DNA from: Dryococelus australis
Taxonomy: Eukaryota; Arthropoda; Insecta; Phasmatodea; Phasmatidae
DNA length: 64,000 nt
Assembly: GCA_029891345.1 (NCBI GenBank)
Contig: CM057009.1
Location: forward strand, 209,678,709 to 209,742,708
Reading direction: 5' to 3'
Below the pieces are notes generated by a model. That model worked only from the letters and a program-made list of their open reading frames with translations, ran no database searches and was not told the DNA's origin. How positions within the stretch are numbered: position 1 is the first letter of the stretch; every line of letters begins with the position of its first letter. This document shows, piece after piece, positions 45,749 to 58,431 of the stretch. Position numbers and translations under genes: made by a program.

Positions 45749-48305
45749 CCATTCATTTTTTAAATTCAAGTTTTTTTGACATTAACATATATGTCAAAAT
45801 TAATTATAAAGTTTTTGGAACTGTCAAATAAAATGAACAAGGTGATAAAAAATTTCTTACGCGGAAATATTTTTGTATTTTTAACATTCTTTCTGCAATA
45901 CTAGAGAGAATTTCAACAATCAGGAATATGTACTCATTTAAAATATGCCAAAATTTCAATTTTATTACTTTGTTTCTAGAAATGAAACAAAATTTTTCTG
46001 AGTGATTGCTACAGGTCTTGAGTTATCTGGATATATCCTCCTTCAGAGTAAACTGTCTCAATTCTAGATGTAAAATAATTTTTATTCTTTAATAAAATCA
46101 GAACAACTTAATTTTTGACTTGCTAGTATGCAACAACTGTGGGATCAGTTTATTTTGCTTGTAAAAATATTAACATATAAATTCCGACGATTTCAACAAA
46201 AATATATATAAATTGGATTTACTATGTTGGAGACACGGCCGTTTGTTTTTGCGTGAATGCGTCTATGTTAACGCGTTCGGACGCCTTGATTTTTTTTTTT
46301 TGCGGCACCTCTTCAATCGATCATATGGGGTTTTATGGGTATCACTGGATTGCATATATACGATCTATGTATTTCGACTTGGATTTTTGACGAGTATAGG
46401 CAGATATTTGTTAAGTTTTCTTAAATTTTTACAATAAACTCATACAATTTCACCATTACTACGCCACACAAATTTTTTTTATACACGCAATAGATTGATC
46501 TTGACGGGAGCTGTCGATTGAAATCCAACCAAATGAGGGTCGTAGTTTCTCCTAGTCAAAAGTTATGAGATGAGGCGAAACGAACTCAAAATTAACCCCC
46601 CCCCCCCCCCAAAGTGTGCTTCGCAGTCCTCAATCAACATAAAATATTCTTTGATCCTCTGGCAATCGAGTGGTGTAATTGAATTTTGGTAGACGACAGA
46701 TTCGGAACTGCAATGCCAAACTGTATCCCCCGATGTTGTTATCATCGGATTTTCTGAATTGCTTCCCACTTATGGCCGCAAATTTAAAGACATATTCACG
46801 TCGAAAGGATAGGCGTAGATATATATCTAGCACACGTAAAGTTCTATGTCGAACAACACAGATTTGTCCTTCGCAAAACACGGTTTATAGAATACTACGT
46901 TATTCGCTACTATCTGGAGAGCCGTTTAGCATCCTCAATTTTCTAGATAATATGTATGAACCGGCTGACTTCCCCACTTGCTAGTTGTTCCCCGGCTCGC
47001 TCAGTCTGACGTTCTGTTCGAATCGCAAGTAACACTCCCTTATGTTCACTGCTTTTATGGTTCAGTATTTTTGATTTAGTATTACAGGCACGTGTCTGTC
47101 GGCCAAAATGTTGAACAGTGGGTTTTAAAACACCGCCCACCTTTTTTTATTAAATTCGAAATAGTGTTGTTGAAATACCACGTATCTTTAACAGAAAAAT
47201 CTGACTTAGTATGCAATTTATTCTCTACGAATTTAAATCACGTCGTCTTGGAATACAACTTTCATAACATCTTTTGTTCATGAACATACATTTCAGATCT
47301 ATCAAAAGAGCCAAAAAAATGGCATTTGCAGTCTATCTGTGAGACTCGTACAAGTGCTTGCATCGAACGTTCTTACGGACTTATAACAAACATAATTTCT
47401 CGGTGTTTAATGTCTTAAAGTTAACACGCCATATAACTGAACGTAAGTCAGTCCCTTGCACGCAGATGCGATGGAGCACAATAGCTCGTGCCAGTCTTGC
47501 TGTTTATATGAATCAAATGTGACTAAGACCTCCTGGTAGACGGAAATATAAAACAATAGATGAATGCAGCAATATAGCAAACTAAATGTTGGAACAAAAT
47601 GAATGTAAATGTTCTTTTACACAACAAGAGTACTATTGCTCTGCTGAAAAAAAAAGTACTTATGACATACTAAAAAAAACTTTCCTTACTGTTTTCTATG
47701 ACAGCGCCTGTGTAAATGAATACATTCACTACATTAATAAGAAGCTTCTTCGGCATTACTGAAGTGTTCTATTTGTGCTTGTGAGACCTAAAGGCGAATG
47801 TTCAAATAATGGGAGAGAGGAAGGATTGTTTATTGCGTGTTGAACACTTGCTTATATTCACAGCTTATTTATGTCACAGCAGATACTACCTACGAGACGC
47901 ACTTTGCTAAAAATGTTAATATTTTCATGGCAGAGCTAAATCTAAATTAGGTAAATGTTCAAATATTTATTTTGCCTAACAGCTGTTGGCCGCTGCTTCA
48001 CACGTTCCGAAATTGAAGTTTTCACTCATGAAGCACGTATTACCAACTTTAATATGAAATGTATTATTTTATTTTATGAATATGTTCTTGCTCATATGAC
48101 TTGAAATAGTTTCTCTTCATGTTATTCATGGGGATTTATTTTTTCAAGCATGTATATCTGACCAATAATAAATAACATATTTTGATTTGATAGTTTTTCA
48201 ATCTATTTTTTTAATGAAGTATGTAAACACAATTACATAAAGTAATTCACAATAACGTACTATACCAACAAGATTTTAGCTCACTTTTATTGAATCGTAA
48301 GCACG
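45749..48305. other. AT-rich region, no gene recognised
   Basis: Frames of up to 101 codons (46679-46981) overlap antisense frames and show no domain. Poly-C of 15 at 46596-46610. No terminal repeats found. Confidence 0.4.
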
Positions 48306-48325
48306 TATCGCCCCCCCCCCTTCTA

Positions 48326-48328
<3 letters not shown>

Positions 48329-48421
<93 letters not shown>
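48329..48421. repeat. (CT)n microsatellite, about 92 bp
   Basis: Uninterrupted CT dinucleotides after a C-run (48310-48320). The near absence of interruptions suggests a young, unstable tract or recent expansion. Confidence 0.97.
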
Positions 48422-48424
<3 letters not shown>

Positions 48425-49514
48425 CTAGTTCTCTGAGGAAGTTTTCGGATTAATCAATGCTATGCTTTCCGTTTTCTGATTTTATAGGTTTTGGTTTGCG
48501 TATTGACACTGTCGCTTAATTAACACTCGTTGCACATCAGTGAGTTATAAAACTAAGAATTTAAAAAAATAATTTTAACGAAATCTAATATAATATGTCA
48601 TTGTAGATAACATCGAAACACCCCGAAAGTTAGTGTAACATAAAATAATAATTACTACTCTAAAACTTTAAGAGTATATAATTCTTAAGATTGATTTAAC
48701 TAAAATTTCATGTATGCATAAAATTAAATAACTATGTAAAATAATTGCAAAGATACATAATATTTTTAATAGTCAACGCATTATTGTGCTTATTTTAAAT
48801 GCAGTGGTCTCGTTGCTTAGCAAAATCTTAATTTATATTTCTTTTTTAAGTTATAAAATCCAAAAGAAACTATAAATTCCGACAGACCTCATAATTTACA
48901 TATACAGAATTGAGTGATCCGGAAATTTAATTTGCGAGAATTGTAAATTATAACACCAACAACTGATTCACGTGGCTCATACGGCTAAGGGATTACGGTA
49001 CGTAAGAAAGTGTGCTAATTGCGTATTAATATCAGAAACGTTCGACCTTCTTCCTCCCTCCTAGATGTAGTTTATATTTACTTAATAGGTATTACGTCAA
49101 TTATTAAACATTCACAGGATCTATTTACGTAGAAAAAGATATATAATTGTTCTATTCGATACTCGAATAAGATATGCTTTTATTATATTTGTACGGATAA
49201 TAATTAAGACAAAGTAATATTTAAAAGGCATTTATGTAGAAAATCTTACATTTTCATCGGAAAATTCTTGCGATTTCCTCAATACTTTTACGTTTTCAAG
49301 TTGTAACGTATTAAACAAAGAAGAAACAATTAATGAACCAAGTATAGGAAAAAAAGTTAACTGAATGTATCCGTTATTCTCTAGGTAGGGTATCAGTTCC
49401 GTCATCTTTTAGCTGAAATAACATTTGTTTTAAACTGCTACTTTCCCGCCATTTGCGTTGTAGAGAATAAACTATTTTGTAAACAAGAGACTGGCACGTT
49501 GGTTCCCTTTCTTA
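48422..49514. other. AT-rich spacer
   Basis: No supported frame, no repeat or RNA gene seen. Confidence 0.45.
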
Positions 49515-49517
49515 TTA

Positions 49518-50914
49518 GGGCCGGCTTCACCACGCGAGATAACGATAGTTTATATAGATTAAGTGTCATTATCTCGATTGTACGTATTTTATGTTTCATT
49601 ACGCACCTTATTTCGATTTTCTCTGTATATCTACACAAAATATTTGAACAGCAGATTTTGGTGTATAAAGTCTCATTATCGGGACAAATCTGTTAAAATA
49701 ACTCGCAAACAAATTTGGAAAGTTAAAGGGAATTATTATTTGTAGATTATTAGCATAACATTAGACAGTAATAAACACATGATCTGGAAATGGTAGCAAA
49801 ATTAATGCAAGAGTATTCAGGAAAATATCGATGTATAGAAAGTAGTCTGGGAAACAGTAATTGCAGTGTTATCTGTTTTCTATATAAAATACTCTCTTTA
49901 AATTTTAATATACCTTTAATATAGCCATATTATCACAGTATAAGTTTATTCGCTGCATATGATTCGATAAACAATAATGCACTCAACTTGCGGTTATTAA
50001 TTCAGGCGTGGATGTAAAATACGTAAAAGTTAAAACATTTGAAAATAACCGAATTTATGAGCAACGCAACAAACTATAATTCAGCCGAAATAAAAAACAG
50101 TAACTTATGAAACATATATTTAAGCCTTTATTTTCATAGGTTTAATTTTCATTGTATGGAGTTTATTCCAGCATGTTTGCCTGAAGAAGCATATGTATTT
50201 AAATAAGTCTACTATTCACCCTTTATAAGAGTATATTGTAAGGAAAATAACATTTAAAACATCGATAATATTACATATTGTGTTGATAGAACATTTCGAA
50301 AAATTTAATTTTCCGCGTATTTTATATTATTCTGATATTATCTGTTATACACTCTTCACGGTAAAGTGATCACTTTTGAAAGCTCTCTAATTTGAATACT
50401 AGTCAATAAATATATTTTATTTTAGCCTTAGAAGTAAACTTTCGAGTGCGGTGGAATATATACATTGTGTTTACTACTTACATGACAATATTTATTTAAA
50501 AAGCTGGTTAAATGATAAGAAATGGCTGAAAGGAAAAAAGTAACTGAGCCCTCAAAAGTGTTGACTTTACCGTGAACAGCCTATACTATCTCTAACAAAC
50601 AGTTTTTTTTCTTTCCAGTACGTTGTTGTTTTGTTGCTTTTTTTTTCGTGAAAATACCATCTGGACTTCTAAAAAATATTCACTTTATTAAACGTAAAAT
50701 ACCAAACATTTTCTGTAAACTGAGCCAGTAAAGCAGACGATCGCGATTTAGACAGAATATCGAGATAATTATTTACGAGACATTCTTTATGGCGGATAAC
50801 ATGTAGCGAAACGCGCTCAAAATTATCGAGATAAAAATCGAAGTTAAACCTCTTATCTGGATAAAATTATCTCGATGCTCCGAAAAAGATATTCTTCGTT
50901 GATGAAACCGGCCC
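49518..50914. mobile_element. Harbinger-like non-autonomous DNA transposon, 1397 bp
   Basis: Left end GGGCCGGCTTCACCA and right end, inverted, GGGCCGGTTTCATCA; both are flanked by TTA (49515-49517 and 50915-50917). A 3-bp TTA/TAA target and GGGCC termini fit PIF/Harbinger. CGAGATAA/TTATCTCG words recur near both ends (49535, 49571, 50759, 50818, 50869). No transposase frame inside, hence non-autonomous. Confidence 0.7.
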
Positions 50915-50917
50915 TTA

Positions 50918-51630
50918 GCCCTTCGTTTCTTTGTCACCACAACCTCCCGTTTCTGGTCGAAGGCCACAACACCTCCAGGTAAGTCTCATTTTTCGTATTT
51001 AAGAAACGATTCACAGTCAACAGATAGCGACCCACATTTTGTAAATAATTTTTATAAATTTATTAAACTACCAAGTTACAAAACGGGGTACAATAACTTG
51101 ATAATTTTAAAACAACCCATATATAGTGTGTGAAATAAGATGACCGAGTTTAAAATGCACATATTCTGATGTTAAAAATGCTTTAGTCAAACAGTGGAAA
51201 AATTTAAAGAAATTATGTATTCACAATTACAGTGAAACTGTGATTTTATTATTTTGTATGTAAAAAGGCACACACTGTTGTGAAATTACAATTGTGATGC
51301 CTGCGTAAATTTACTAACTGTGGAGAACAGCACGAATATTGCAGTTTATAATTTGCTACATGTTAATTGTAATTTCACTTCTTCTGTGAAAAATTTGTTG
51401 TACAATGTACATGCTATTACACTAATGTGTAGAATAAATTTATTGGACTTAGAGTAAAGAAAAAGTCTTCGACCTACAATGGTGGAAAATCTAAAATTAA
51501 GATCTGGATGCATTGGTCCAGCATGGATGAAGGTTAGGCCTGTACTGAATAATTATACAGGCTGTACACTCTATATGATAATGATCAGAGGGTCGTGAAC
51601 CTATGGATAGAGGCTAAAGTGAGTCTTGAA
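50918..51630. other. AT-rich spacer
   Basis: Nothing recognised. Confidence 0.45.
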
Positions 51631-51639
51631 CAACCACGT

Positions 51640-52340
51640 CAGTAACTTCTGTAGCCTCCTTTAGCGACGATGCAGTCCTACAGTCGTCCTAAGAGACGAT
51701 CATACATGTATCGGATGTTATCTTGGGGAATATTGTTCCATGCTAATTCCGCCTGATGTTGCAAATGGAGGAGGTTTGTTGTCGGTATTGCAGACCACAC
51801 CAAACGCCGTCCCATCATGTCTTACACATGTTCAATGGGAAACAGGTTGGGTGATCGTGTTGGCCAAAGGAGTGGACGAACACCTTCGAGTGCGCGTTGG
51901 GTAACATGGGGCTTGTGTGCATGGGCATTGACCTGTTGGAAGAGGACATCTCCTTGGCGTTGTAAGAATGGTAACAAAATGGGCTGGACGATGTTCTGAA
52001 TGTAGTGTTCACCGTTCAGTGTTCCCTCGACAAACATCAGAGGCATACAGTCATTGTAGGCTATTGCTCCCCAGACCATAATGCCAGGAGTTGTCCCTGT
52101 ATGCCACTGCCATATACACACTGGTTGTTGTCGCTCTCCTGGTCGATGCAGCACTCGCAAACGACTGTCACTGGCGCCAAGGCTGAATCTGCTTTCATCA
52201 CTAAACACCTCTCCACCTCAATCATCCTTCCAGTTTCGTCGTTAGCGACACCATCCGAGTGAGTGAAGAGATTTGGGCGGCTCTTAACAGCGAGGTCTTG
52301 AGAGCCGATGAGAGTGATTGAGGTGCGTATGGAGCAAATA
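51640..52340 (-). pseudogene. Tc1-type transposase, C-terminal two thirds
   Basis: The - strand frame 51822-52208 reads FSDESRFSLGASDSRLRVLH (first catalytic Asp in SDES), GIMVWGAIAYNDCMPL, VLFQQVNAHAHKPHV (second Asp position now Asn) and RSPNLFPIEHV (last acid). The frame then continues past TAG at 51822 as DMMGRRL towards 51640. A different frame upstream (52061-52340) covers more of the N-terminal part. No start and no terminal repeats were found. It differs in sequence from the Tc1 element at 42661. Confidence 0.8.
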
Positions 52341-52858
52341 TTGATGACAGAGGTATATGTTGAAATAAAGTGCAAAAATGTCAGTGGATTAATATAGTAA
52401 TAAACTCATCAGGTTGGACGCAACAGAAATGGAAGAATGCTGTTGAAGTGGTAGAAATCCGATACCTGAGTTTTGGAGTGAAGATGGCGAAGATCGAGCA
52501 AAGCCTGACAGGCTTCAGTGCAGTACATGGCGAAGAGAGGTCCTACATAATTTCTACATGGCTGGCCCTGCTACAATACACCCCCAGTTATTTTTCCAGT
52601 AAACGCAGATGATAATCAAAATGGAATATTTCTATGGTTAAATGTCAAGGACATATGGTATAATACAACTTGATGGAAGTGATTTAATCCAGAAGGTCGA
52701 TCGAGAGAGTGGGGTAAAAGCAACTAAGGTGGAACGACAGAGCATGGAGGGGAATGGAGGTGACTAAGGAAAATGAAATCCAATATGGGAGGGTTAACAA
52801 AAGTGGGTAATTGGGAAACAAGACGGCGGCCAAATCCAAAGCATGATCCCTGACCCAG
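52341..52858. other. Spacer, nothing recognised
   Basis: Short open frames on both strands; no motif. Confidence 0.4.
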
Positions 52859-52910
52859 ATAAAAGGGGCTATTTTGCTGGAAAAATAAGCTTTTTGGGGA
52901 GAAAAGAAGC

Positions 52911-52974
52911 GAGCCCCCCCCCCCCCAAATCCTTCCAATGGCTCGAAAATATACTTGGGGGGGGGGGGAGGCTC
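52911..52974. repeat. C13 / G12 inverted tract (GC hairpin)
   Basis: GAG + 13 C (52914-52926) faces 12 G (52957-52968) + AGGCTC across a 30-nt loop, giving an almost pure G:C stem on either strand. The G run could also form a quadruplex. It sits in a dispersed repeat related to 44181-44665. Confidence 0.8.
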
Positions 52975-53653
52975 ACTATTGCAATTTGGAGACTAGGTGT
53001 TTTTTTCAAGGAAAAATCGGCTAATTTTTGAGGAAAAAAGGGGGAATTCCATGATGGCGAACGGATCCTGAATACTGCTGCCAGATGCCAATGCGCCAAA
53101 GTACCCATTACTACACTACTGCCATCATTGAACACTTAGTGATGAGAAGAATCCATAATATATTTTGGTTAGTGAACCTGTGCAGATCTAACATGGCACA
53201 TTGATAATTCAACAACGCCACTTTCGAGAGTTTAGAACAATTAGGTCCATTCTATATGTGTATTATTTAAAAAGCTATCGAGATAATTTTCATTCGAATT
53301 GAGTCGTATTATTCACGTAGTAAACAATGTCACAAGAAAGGAAAAAAATTGCCTGACAGCAATGTGTGTTTAAAATGGGATGCGAACAGTGTGCATATCG
53401 TCTCGCTGGTATTATTCATGCTATCAGTGAAACTAGATAACTTTCGCTTTATATATATCAGCGTCAAAAAAGCGTGATTCTATACCGATGAGGGCACCTG
53501 GTAACGTACATAATATATATATTTTTATGAAGTAAATATTTCCAAAGGCCATATTCTGCTTTAAAATTTTGTCACTGTATTTTAACACAGAGGGATTTAA
53601 CTCAACACATTTTTATATTCCTGACCTACATTAAATAGTTAATTATGTACATG
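52975..53653. other. Spacer up to the LTR half
   Basis: Nothing recognised. By the inversion model this is the original right-hand flank of gypsy element I, now reversed. Confidence 0.4.
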
Positions 53654-53657
53654 ACTT

Positions 53658-55512
53658 TCAGACCGTGCTACGCCCTAAGACAAGGGCGTTGCAGGGCAGG
53701 ATTTGCATACAGATAAGCAAAACCAACAGAACACCAAAAATGGCAAAAAGCCATGCAAACAATTATTTGTGCAATGTAAGGGTGAATAAGCATGATGGTA
53801 AACGACTTGAAACAGAAACAAAGAAGTATGACAAGTCTCTTTTATTAAGTTAATATTCATTCGTTTCAGTAGTTATCAATCTTACATGTTGAAAATATTT
53901 CATTGGTTAGCAATCTTACAAGTAGAAATGCTAAAAACTTCCTCTCCCTCATTTTCAATTGAATTAACATGTATATAAAACTAAGTTACCATAAATATTG
54001 AGTTAAATGTGATTAAATGGCAAGTACGTAATTATGCTTACACCCAGTTAATACTTGCTTATCCCCACTAAAATGCAGGTAATATTTACGCAAAAACCTT
54101 GGCCATATAGCGAATACACAGGACATCACAATACATACTGGGTAAATTACCCTAAACATACTTCATCGCAAGATGGCGTAACAAACTCTGTTTAACCAAC
54201 ATGTACTCTTTACTTTAGAAAATTGAGTTAAGTCATATACAGGAAAAACAAATAAGACAACTCATATTGCAGTGTAACCTTTATGTCTGTGCGATATTTT
54301 GTCCTTCATCTGCTCGCGATCCCTCGTGGATAGGAGCAAATGCTTAGCAATGCCAGCCTTAACTCCCGCGAGCAAAGGTTACTTTCAACATGTCCTAAAC
54401 TTCGTAAATATTTTGAAATAGTTTACTAAAAATAAACATAACTGAAACCCAAGTAACGCCTAACATTGCCTAGACTTGGTTTCAAAATACTAACACCATA
54501 ATCATTATTTTGGTTTCTAGTGATTACAACAACTGAAAGTTCTCGTTAATTATTGGTCACATACTTTTATGGGTTTACAAAATCAGTTACAAAAATTACC
54601 ATTTTCCCATTTCGGATAAGAGACCAACATTTCGCAAGGTTTAAAAATATATACGATTTCCAGCCACCATGGCTCTCGCCTAACGTTGGAATGACGTAAA
54701 TGTCCTAATCGCTTGATGAGCCTACATGTGTGCTAAATCAAGAATGCTACTTATTTGGCAGAAGTTTGCCCCCTCGAGGTCGCTGACTGACCCCGAACGA
54801 AGCAAGTGCAGGCAATTTATACACCGATCTGCCACCTAGCGTCACCAATAACACATGAGATCCAAATTTGTTTTCAGAATTCCAAGAAATTAGTGGGGTT
54901 TTCAAAACCCCTTATGGGGGTCGTGATATTCATGCCCAAGGACGGTTGATGTTACCTAATAAGGCGAATTAACACAGCGGACACCATTTTCCCTAAAATG
55001 GGTCTCCATAATTTAAAATTCAAACACCAATTACATGAAAATACGACACCATTCTTCCGGCCTCTTGACCAAGTTGTCGGAACTGATACAACTAAAAATA
55101 CGCTTTGGATTTGCGCGCGCACGGTCAGTTCTCAGCGCCTGCAACCGACGGTGTTGCTTTCGGGCGGCGAACAGGCGAAACCCCTGTCCGCCACACAGTG
55201 GGCTTCCATGGCTGGCCGCTGCTAGAAGTGATTATTAGCACGTATAGTTAACACAAATTCTTCGTTACCTCAGGTCTTCCAAGGTCTTTTTAAGATAACG
55301 TGATCCTGGCGAACGTATTAGAAGTTAGTATTTTAATAATTTTAAGTCTTATTATAGCATTTTAACACCAAAACAAACATGTTTAACATGTTCATGGTGT
55401 CCGGCACTGCACCACCGAACAAGATGTCAGGTGAGCAGCCACAGTAACCATTCGAATGGGTGACGGGCGACATGTTCCGGCCCACTGTTTTAACAGGTTA
55501 TTATTATGTGTA
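53658..55512 (-). repeat. Right-hand part of LTR I, inverted
   Basis: The reverse complement follows 2017-2274 and 5346-6863 (without the piggyBac) from TACACATAATAATAACCTG to CTGA at the far end, including the TATA/initiator block. It lacks exactly the part present at 12186-12388. ACTT (53654-53657) beyond its far end mirrors the AAGT before 1813. It shows the unoccupied piggyBac target. Confidence 0.85.
55507..55512. repeat. 6-bp target duplication TGTGTA, right copy (inverted)
   Basis: Exact reverse complement of TACACA at 12389-12394, and like it followed directly by AGTAGAT. Confidence 0.75.
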
Positions 55513-56110
55513 AGTAGATTTATATTGCATAACCTAGTGCAACTAAATAATCAGACTAAAATTCAAGCTAATTTCTCACTTTCTAGCAATTTTTTTTTCA
55601 TATTCTTCTGAAAACGTGATTCATCCCTTCAATTTCACCTCCAAAATCAAGCTAATTTGACCCAAATCTGCATACTCAATCAGGCGCACTTTTTTTAAAA
55701 ACATGCTCCATTCACTCTTTGATCAGTGTCCTTCTCGGGAGGGAATGAGGGTAAAGTTTGGTCAAAAAAGCCCAAACTTACTCTAAATCTGCAAGCCAAA
55801 TCATTCAATAAAAAAAATCACAGGAATGTTAGTGATCTTCTTGGAATTTCTTGAAAAATGTGATAATTTAGCTCGCAAATAAGGCTTTAAAGAACCCCAC
55901 ACAAAGAGTGAATACAAGTTAAAAATTGATTTTTATTTTGGCCTTAAATTTGATTGATTTTGAGTTGCGCTGTGAAAGATTTTCGAGGAAATTAGAAATT
56001 AGCTTAAATTTGGCTTGAAATTGTTTGAATTAATTATTGATGTACTAGGATGTGCGCTTAACATATATTGAATTTATAAAAAATGTTTCCATATAAACAC
56101 AATGTTCGTT
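55513..56110 (-). repeat. Terminal repeat of P-beta
   Basis: AGTAGATTTATATTGCATAA start; similar along its length to 12395-13010 (ACCTAGTGCAACTAAATAAT, CAAACTTTACTC.., and the inner GAATTTATAAAAAATGTTTC). Like the left terminus of P-alpha it is a foldback about 560 bp long. Confidence 0.75.
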
Positions 56111-56590
56111 TTCAAAAAATGCTAAAATAAAAGTGGCACAAATAAATTTGATACTCTCAAAGATGTTAAGCTCGAAGCTCTACTTACTTTTTAAAAATTT
56201 CTTCTATCTTCTCAAAATCGTCACCTATTAAACGAAGTATAAATTCATTGTTAATGTTTTCGTAGAGAGTTAATAGTAAACTTTGTAGATTTCGATGAAA
56301 TTTGTATACTAAGTATTTTATTACGCTAGAGGCACAATCTATTTCTTAGGAAGGTGTAATTTTACAACCATCTTAAAAAAGTTTTGTCATGCTGCATGAC
56401 AACACAGGCATCTTTATTTATAAAAGAAAAAATGTGTTAAGAGAAAGAAAGAACTCATTCAAGTTCAGCAAAAATGATTTTTATTCGATCAAACAACTTA
56501 ACAATACATCTAAAAAAAATTATTGAAACGTCGAAACAGTTTTTTGTTTCTGTAAAACTGTTTATATCCTCCATCTAATAAAATTAAAAA
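56111..56590 (-). other. Subterminal region of P-beta
   Basis: On the - strand a short frame starting MEDINSFTETK near 56570 is homologous to MEDVNYSTETT at 15977 in P-alpha. No domain recognised. The remainder is AT-rich. Confidence 0.45.
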
Positions 56591-57900
56591 TTTATAAATG
56601 TTCAGTAATCCGGTCTTTCAAATAATCATAAGTTAAATTCCGTTGGCTAATTAAAATAACATTACAAATTGTATGTGCGTCAACAGCTTTATCAATTTAA
56701 ACACTAATTTTTATATTTGTTTTTCTTTAACTACAGTTGTTTTTCTATATAATAAATTAATAATATAGAATGGTCTTCGACCCCAAAATGAATAACAATT
56801 TATTTTATCATCAAAGTTTAGAGTCGGCTTATAATAAAGTTCATTATTTATTTATACAGTATCTAGTTTTATTTTAGACGTTCTAAAATAGTTATAAGCA
56901 AGAAACGCTTTATCACAAAAAATAATGGGCAATATCTAGATTCCAATTTTCTTTTGGAAAAATTTCATTTATACCATTTTTAAAATAAATATTTTTTACA
57001 TTACAGTGAAACATAGAAGCGTTCTTTCACTGAGCAGCAATATTTTTCTTTTATTTTGAAATCCTACAGTTACAAAATTGGGCATGTCAAATTGTAAATT
57101 ATTAAATTGATACTTGATATCAAAGTTATAACAGTTGTATTAGAAGAAACGTATTTTTCTAAAAAATTGCCAATAATCAAGAGTAATAGAAATTTTAGTG
57201 GTTTTGTATATTTTTTTCTTTAATTGCAATAGCTGTGTTAGCTTCGTATTCAACAATAGGCTACATAATTTCTAATTTCGGAATAGAAATTTTACCAGTA
57301 TCAGCAGAATCTTTGGGAGCACCAGCAGGAGTATCCTAATTTTAATAAACAAATAAACAGTTGTTATCAGATGAAATACGAATAAAATTAATTTTATAAC
57401 TACCTTTCCAATAAATTTCATTGTTAACTCGAATAAAACCAAACAGATATATCTGTGGATAGATAATTACATTTGGTTTATGATTATGAGTAGCCTTTAC
57501 TCGATAATATTCATAAACACAAGATAATTCTAAATAAGTTTGTTCACCAGGCGATCTTAACAAAGTATTCATCACTGTCGAAGTTATACTTGGAATATCG
57601 ATAGCTCCAATAATATTTCCATGTTTTGAAATTTCTTCTCTAGAAAACTGAAAAGGAAAAAAAAAGTACGAACAAACATGTTATCTAATTTCTCATATTT
57701 TGCTTCATCTCCAACTTTATCTCTCTATAGTAAACGAAATTGCTCATAAACATAAGCAAAATATATAGAAGAAAAGCCATCTCCTATAGTAATATCAAAC
57801 ACAATTCAATTATTATAAACATTACAATTCCCTCTAGTTTGATCAGTTGGGGGAAAAGTTTGTCTCTCAAGACTCTAAATACATTCATAACTCATTTGAA
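56591..57900 (-). pseudogene. Putative Polinton capsid-type protein (major capsid candidate)
   Basis: On the - strand an ATG near 57893 opens a frame with TAG, TGA and TAG within about 75 codons, then a frame change near 57650 at a pyrimidine-rich TTCCTTTTCAG. The following open frame (57342-57575) and its continuation past TAA and TAG give SIPKLEIM near 57275, and further down PNFVTVGFQNKR near 57080 and AHTICNVILISQRN near 56665. These short blocks sit in the order seen in insect Polinton double-jelly-roll capsid proteins. The resemblance is by eye and patchy. Confidence 0.4.
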
Positions 57901-58032
57901 AGAAAAAATATATATATAAATGAATGATCGGAGGATATTTCTCGAGTTAAATTACTCATCGGGAGTTTAAATGATTATAAAAGGACCATGAAGTAGAATA
58001 TGAAAGAAATTACAAAAAAGAGCTACCATTGA

Positions 58033-58383
58033 TTGATGAATTACGAAATATTGGCAAAAAACGTAGAACAAGTAAGTGAAGAAAAATATTTTAGAAACAC
58101 GCTGGTTCATGTTGCAGCAAATAATTTATATTATCTGCCAACTCCGGATGAAATATCATTTGAAAGAGAATTAATCCCGAAATCATCTAATTTGGGTGTT
58201 ACTCCATTAAGAGATTTGCCTCCTATAGCAGGTGTTTCTACTATAAATTTTGGAATAGAAGTAGCAAAAATAATTAATGTTAATAATGAAAAATATGGTA
58301 TAAGTGGCGTTGGGGAAGATTTTTACATTAGTGATACAAAATTAACGCTAAATAAAGATACACTCTCTGTTAAGGATAAATAA
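58033..58383 (+). CDS. Unknown Polinton protein, 116 aa, open
   Basis: The only clearly uninterrupted gene-length frame in this part: ATG 58033 to TAA 58381. Mixed-charge, soluble-looking, with no membrane segment, cysteine cluster or motif that I recognise (it includes LPTPDEISFERELIPKSSN). It precedes the PLA2 block on the same strand, so it may be a virion protein, but this is context only. It may also be the remnant of a longer gene. Confidence 0.45.
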   Translation: MMNYEILAKNVEQVSEEKYFRNTLVHVAANNLYYLPTPDEISFERELIPKSSNLGVTPLRDLPPIAGVSTINFGIEVAKIINVNNEKYGISGVGEDFYISDTKLTLNKDTLSVKDK

Positions 58384-58431
58384 TGTAATTTAAGACAAGA
58401 CTTTATAATTTGTTAACAAAATAAGATCATG

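Noticed and set aside
53658-55512. Independent solo LTR or second gypsy I copy
   Set aside because: It begins exactly at the LTR position where the 3' LTR is cut and carries the inverse of the same 6-mer, so an independent copy would require coincidence.
57640-57670. Intron acceptor (TTCCTTTTCAG) in the capsid-type gene
   Set aside because: A polypyrimidine-AG does coincide with a frame change, but no convincing donor is visible and frameshifts abound in this element.
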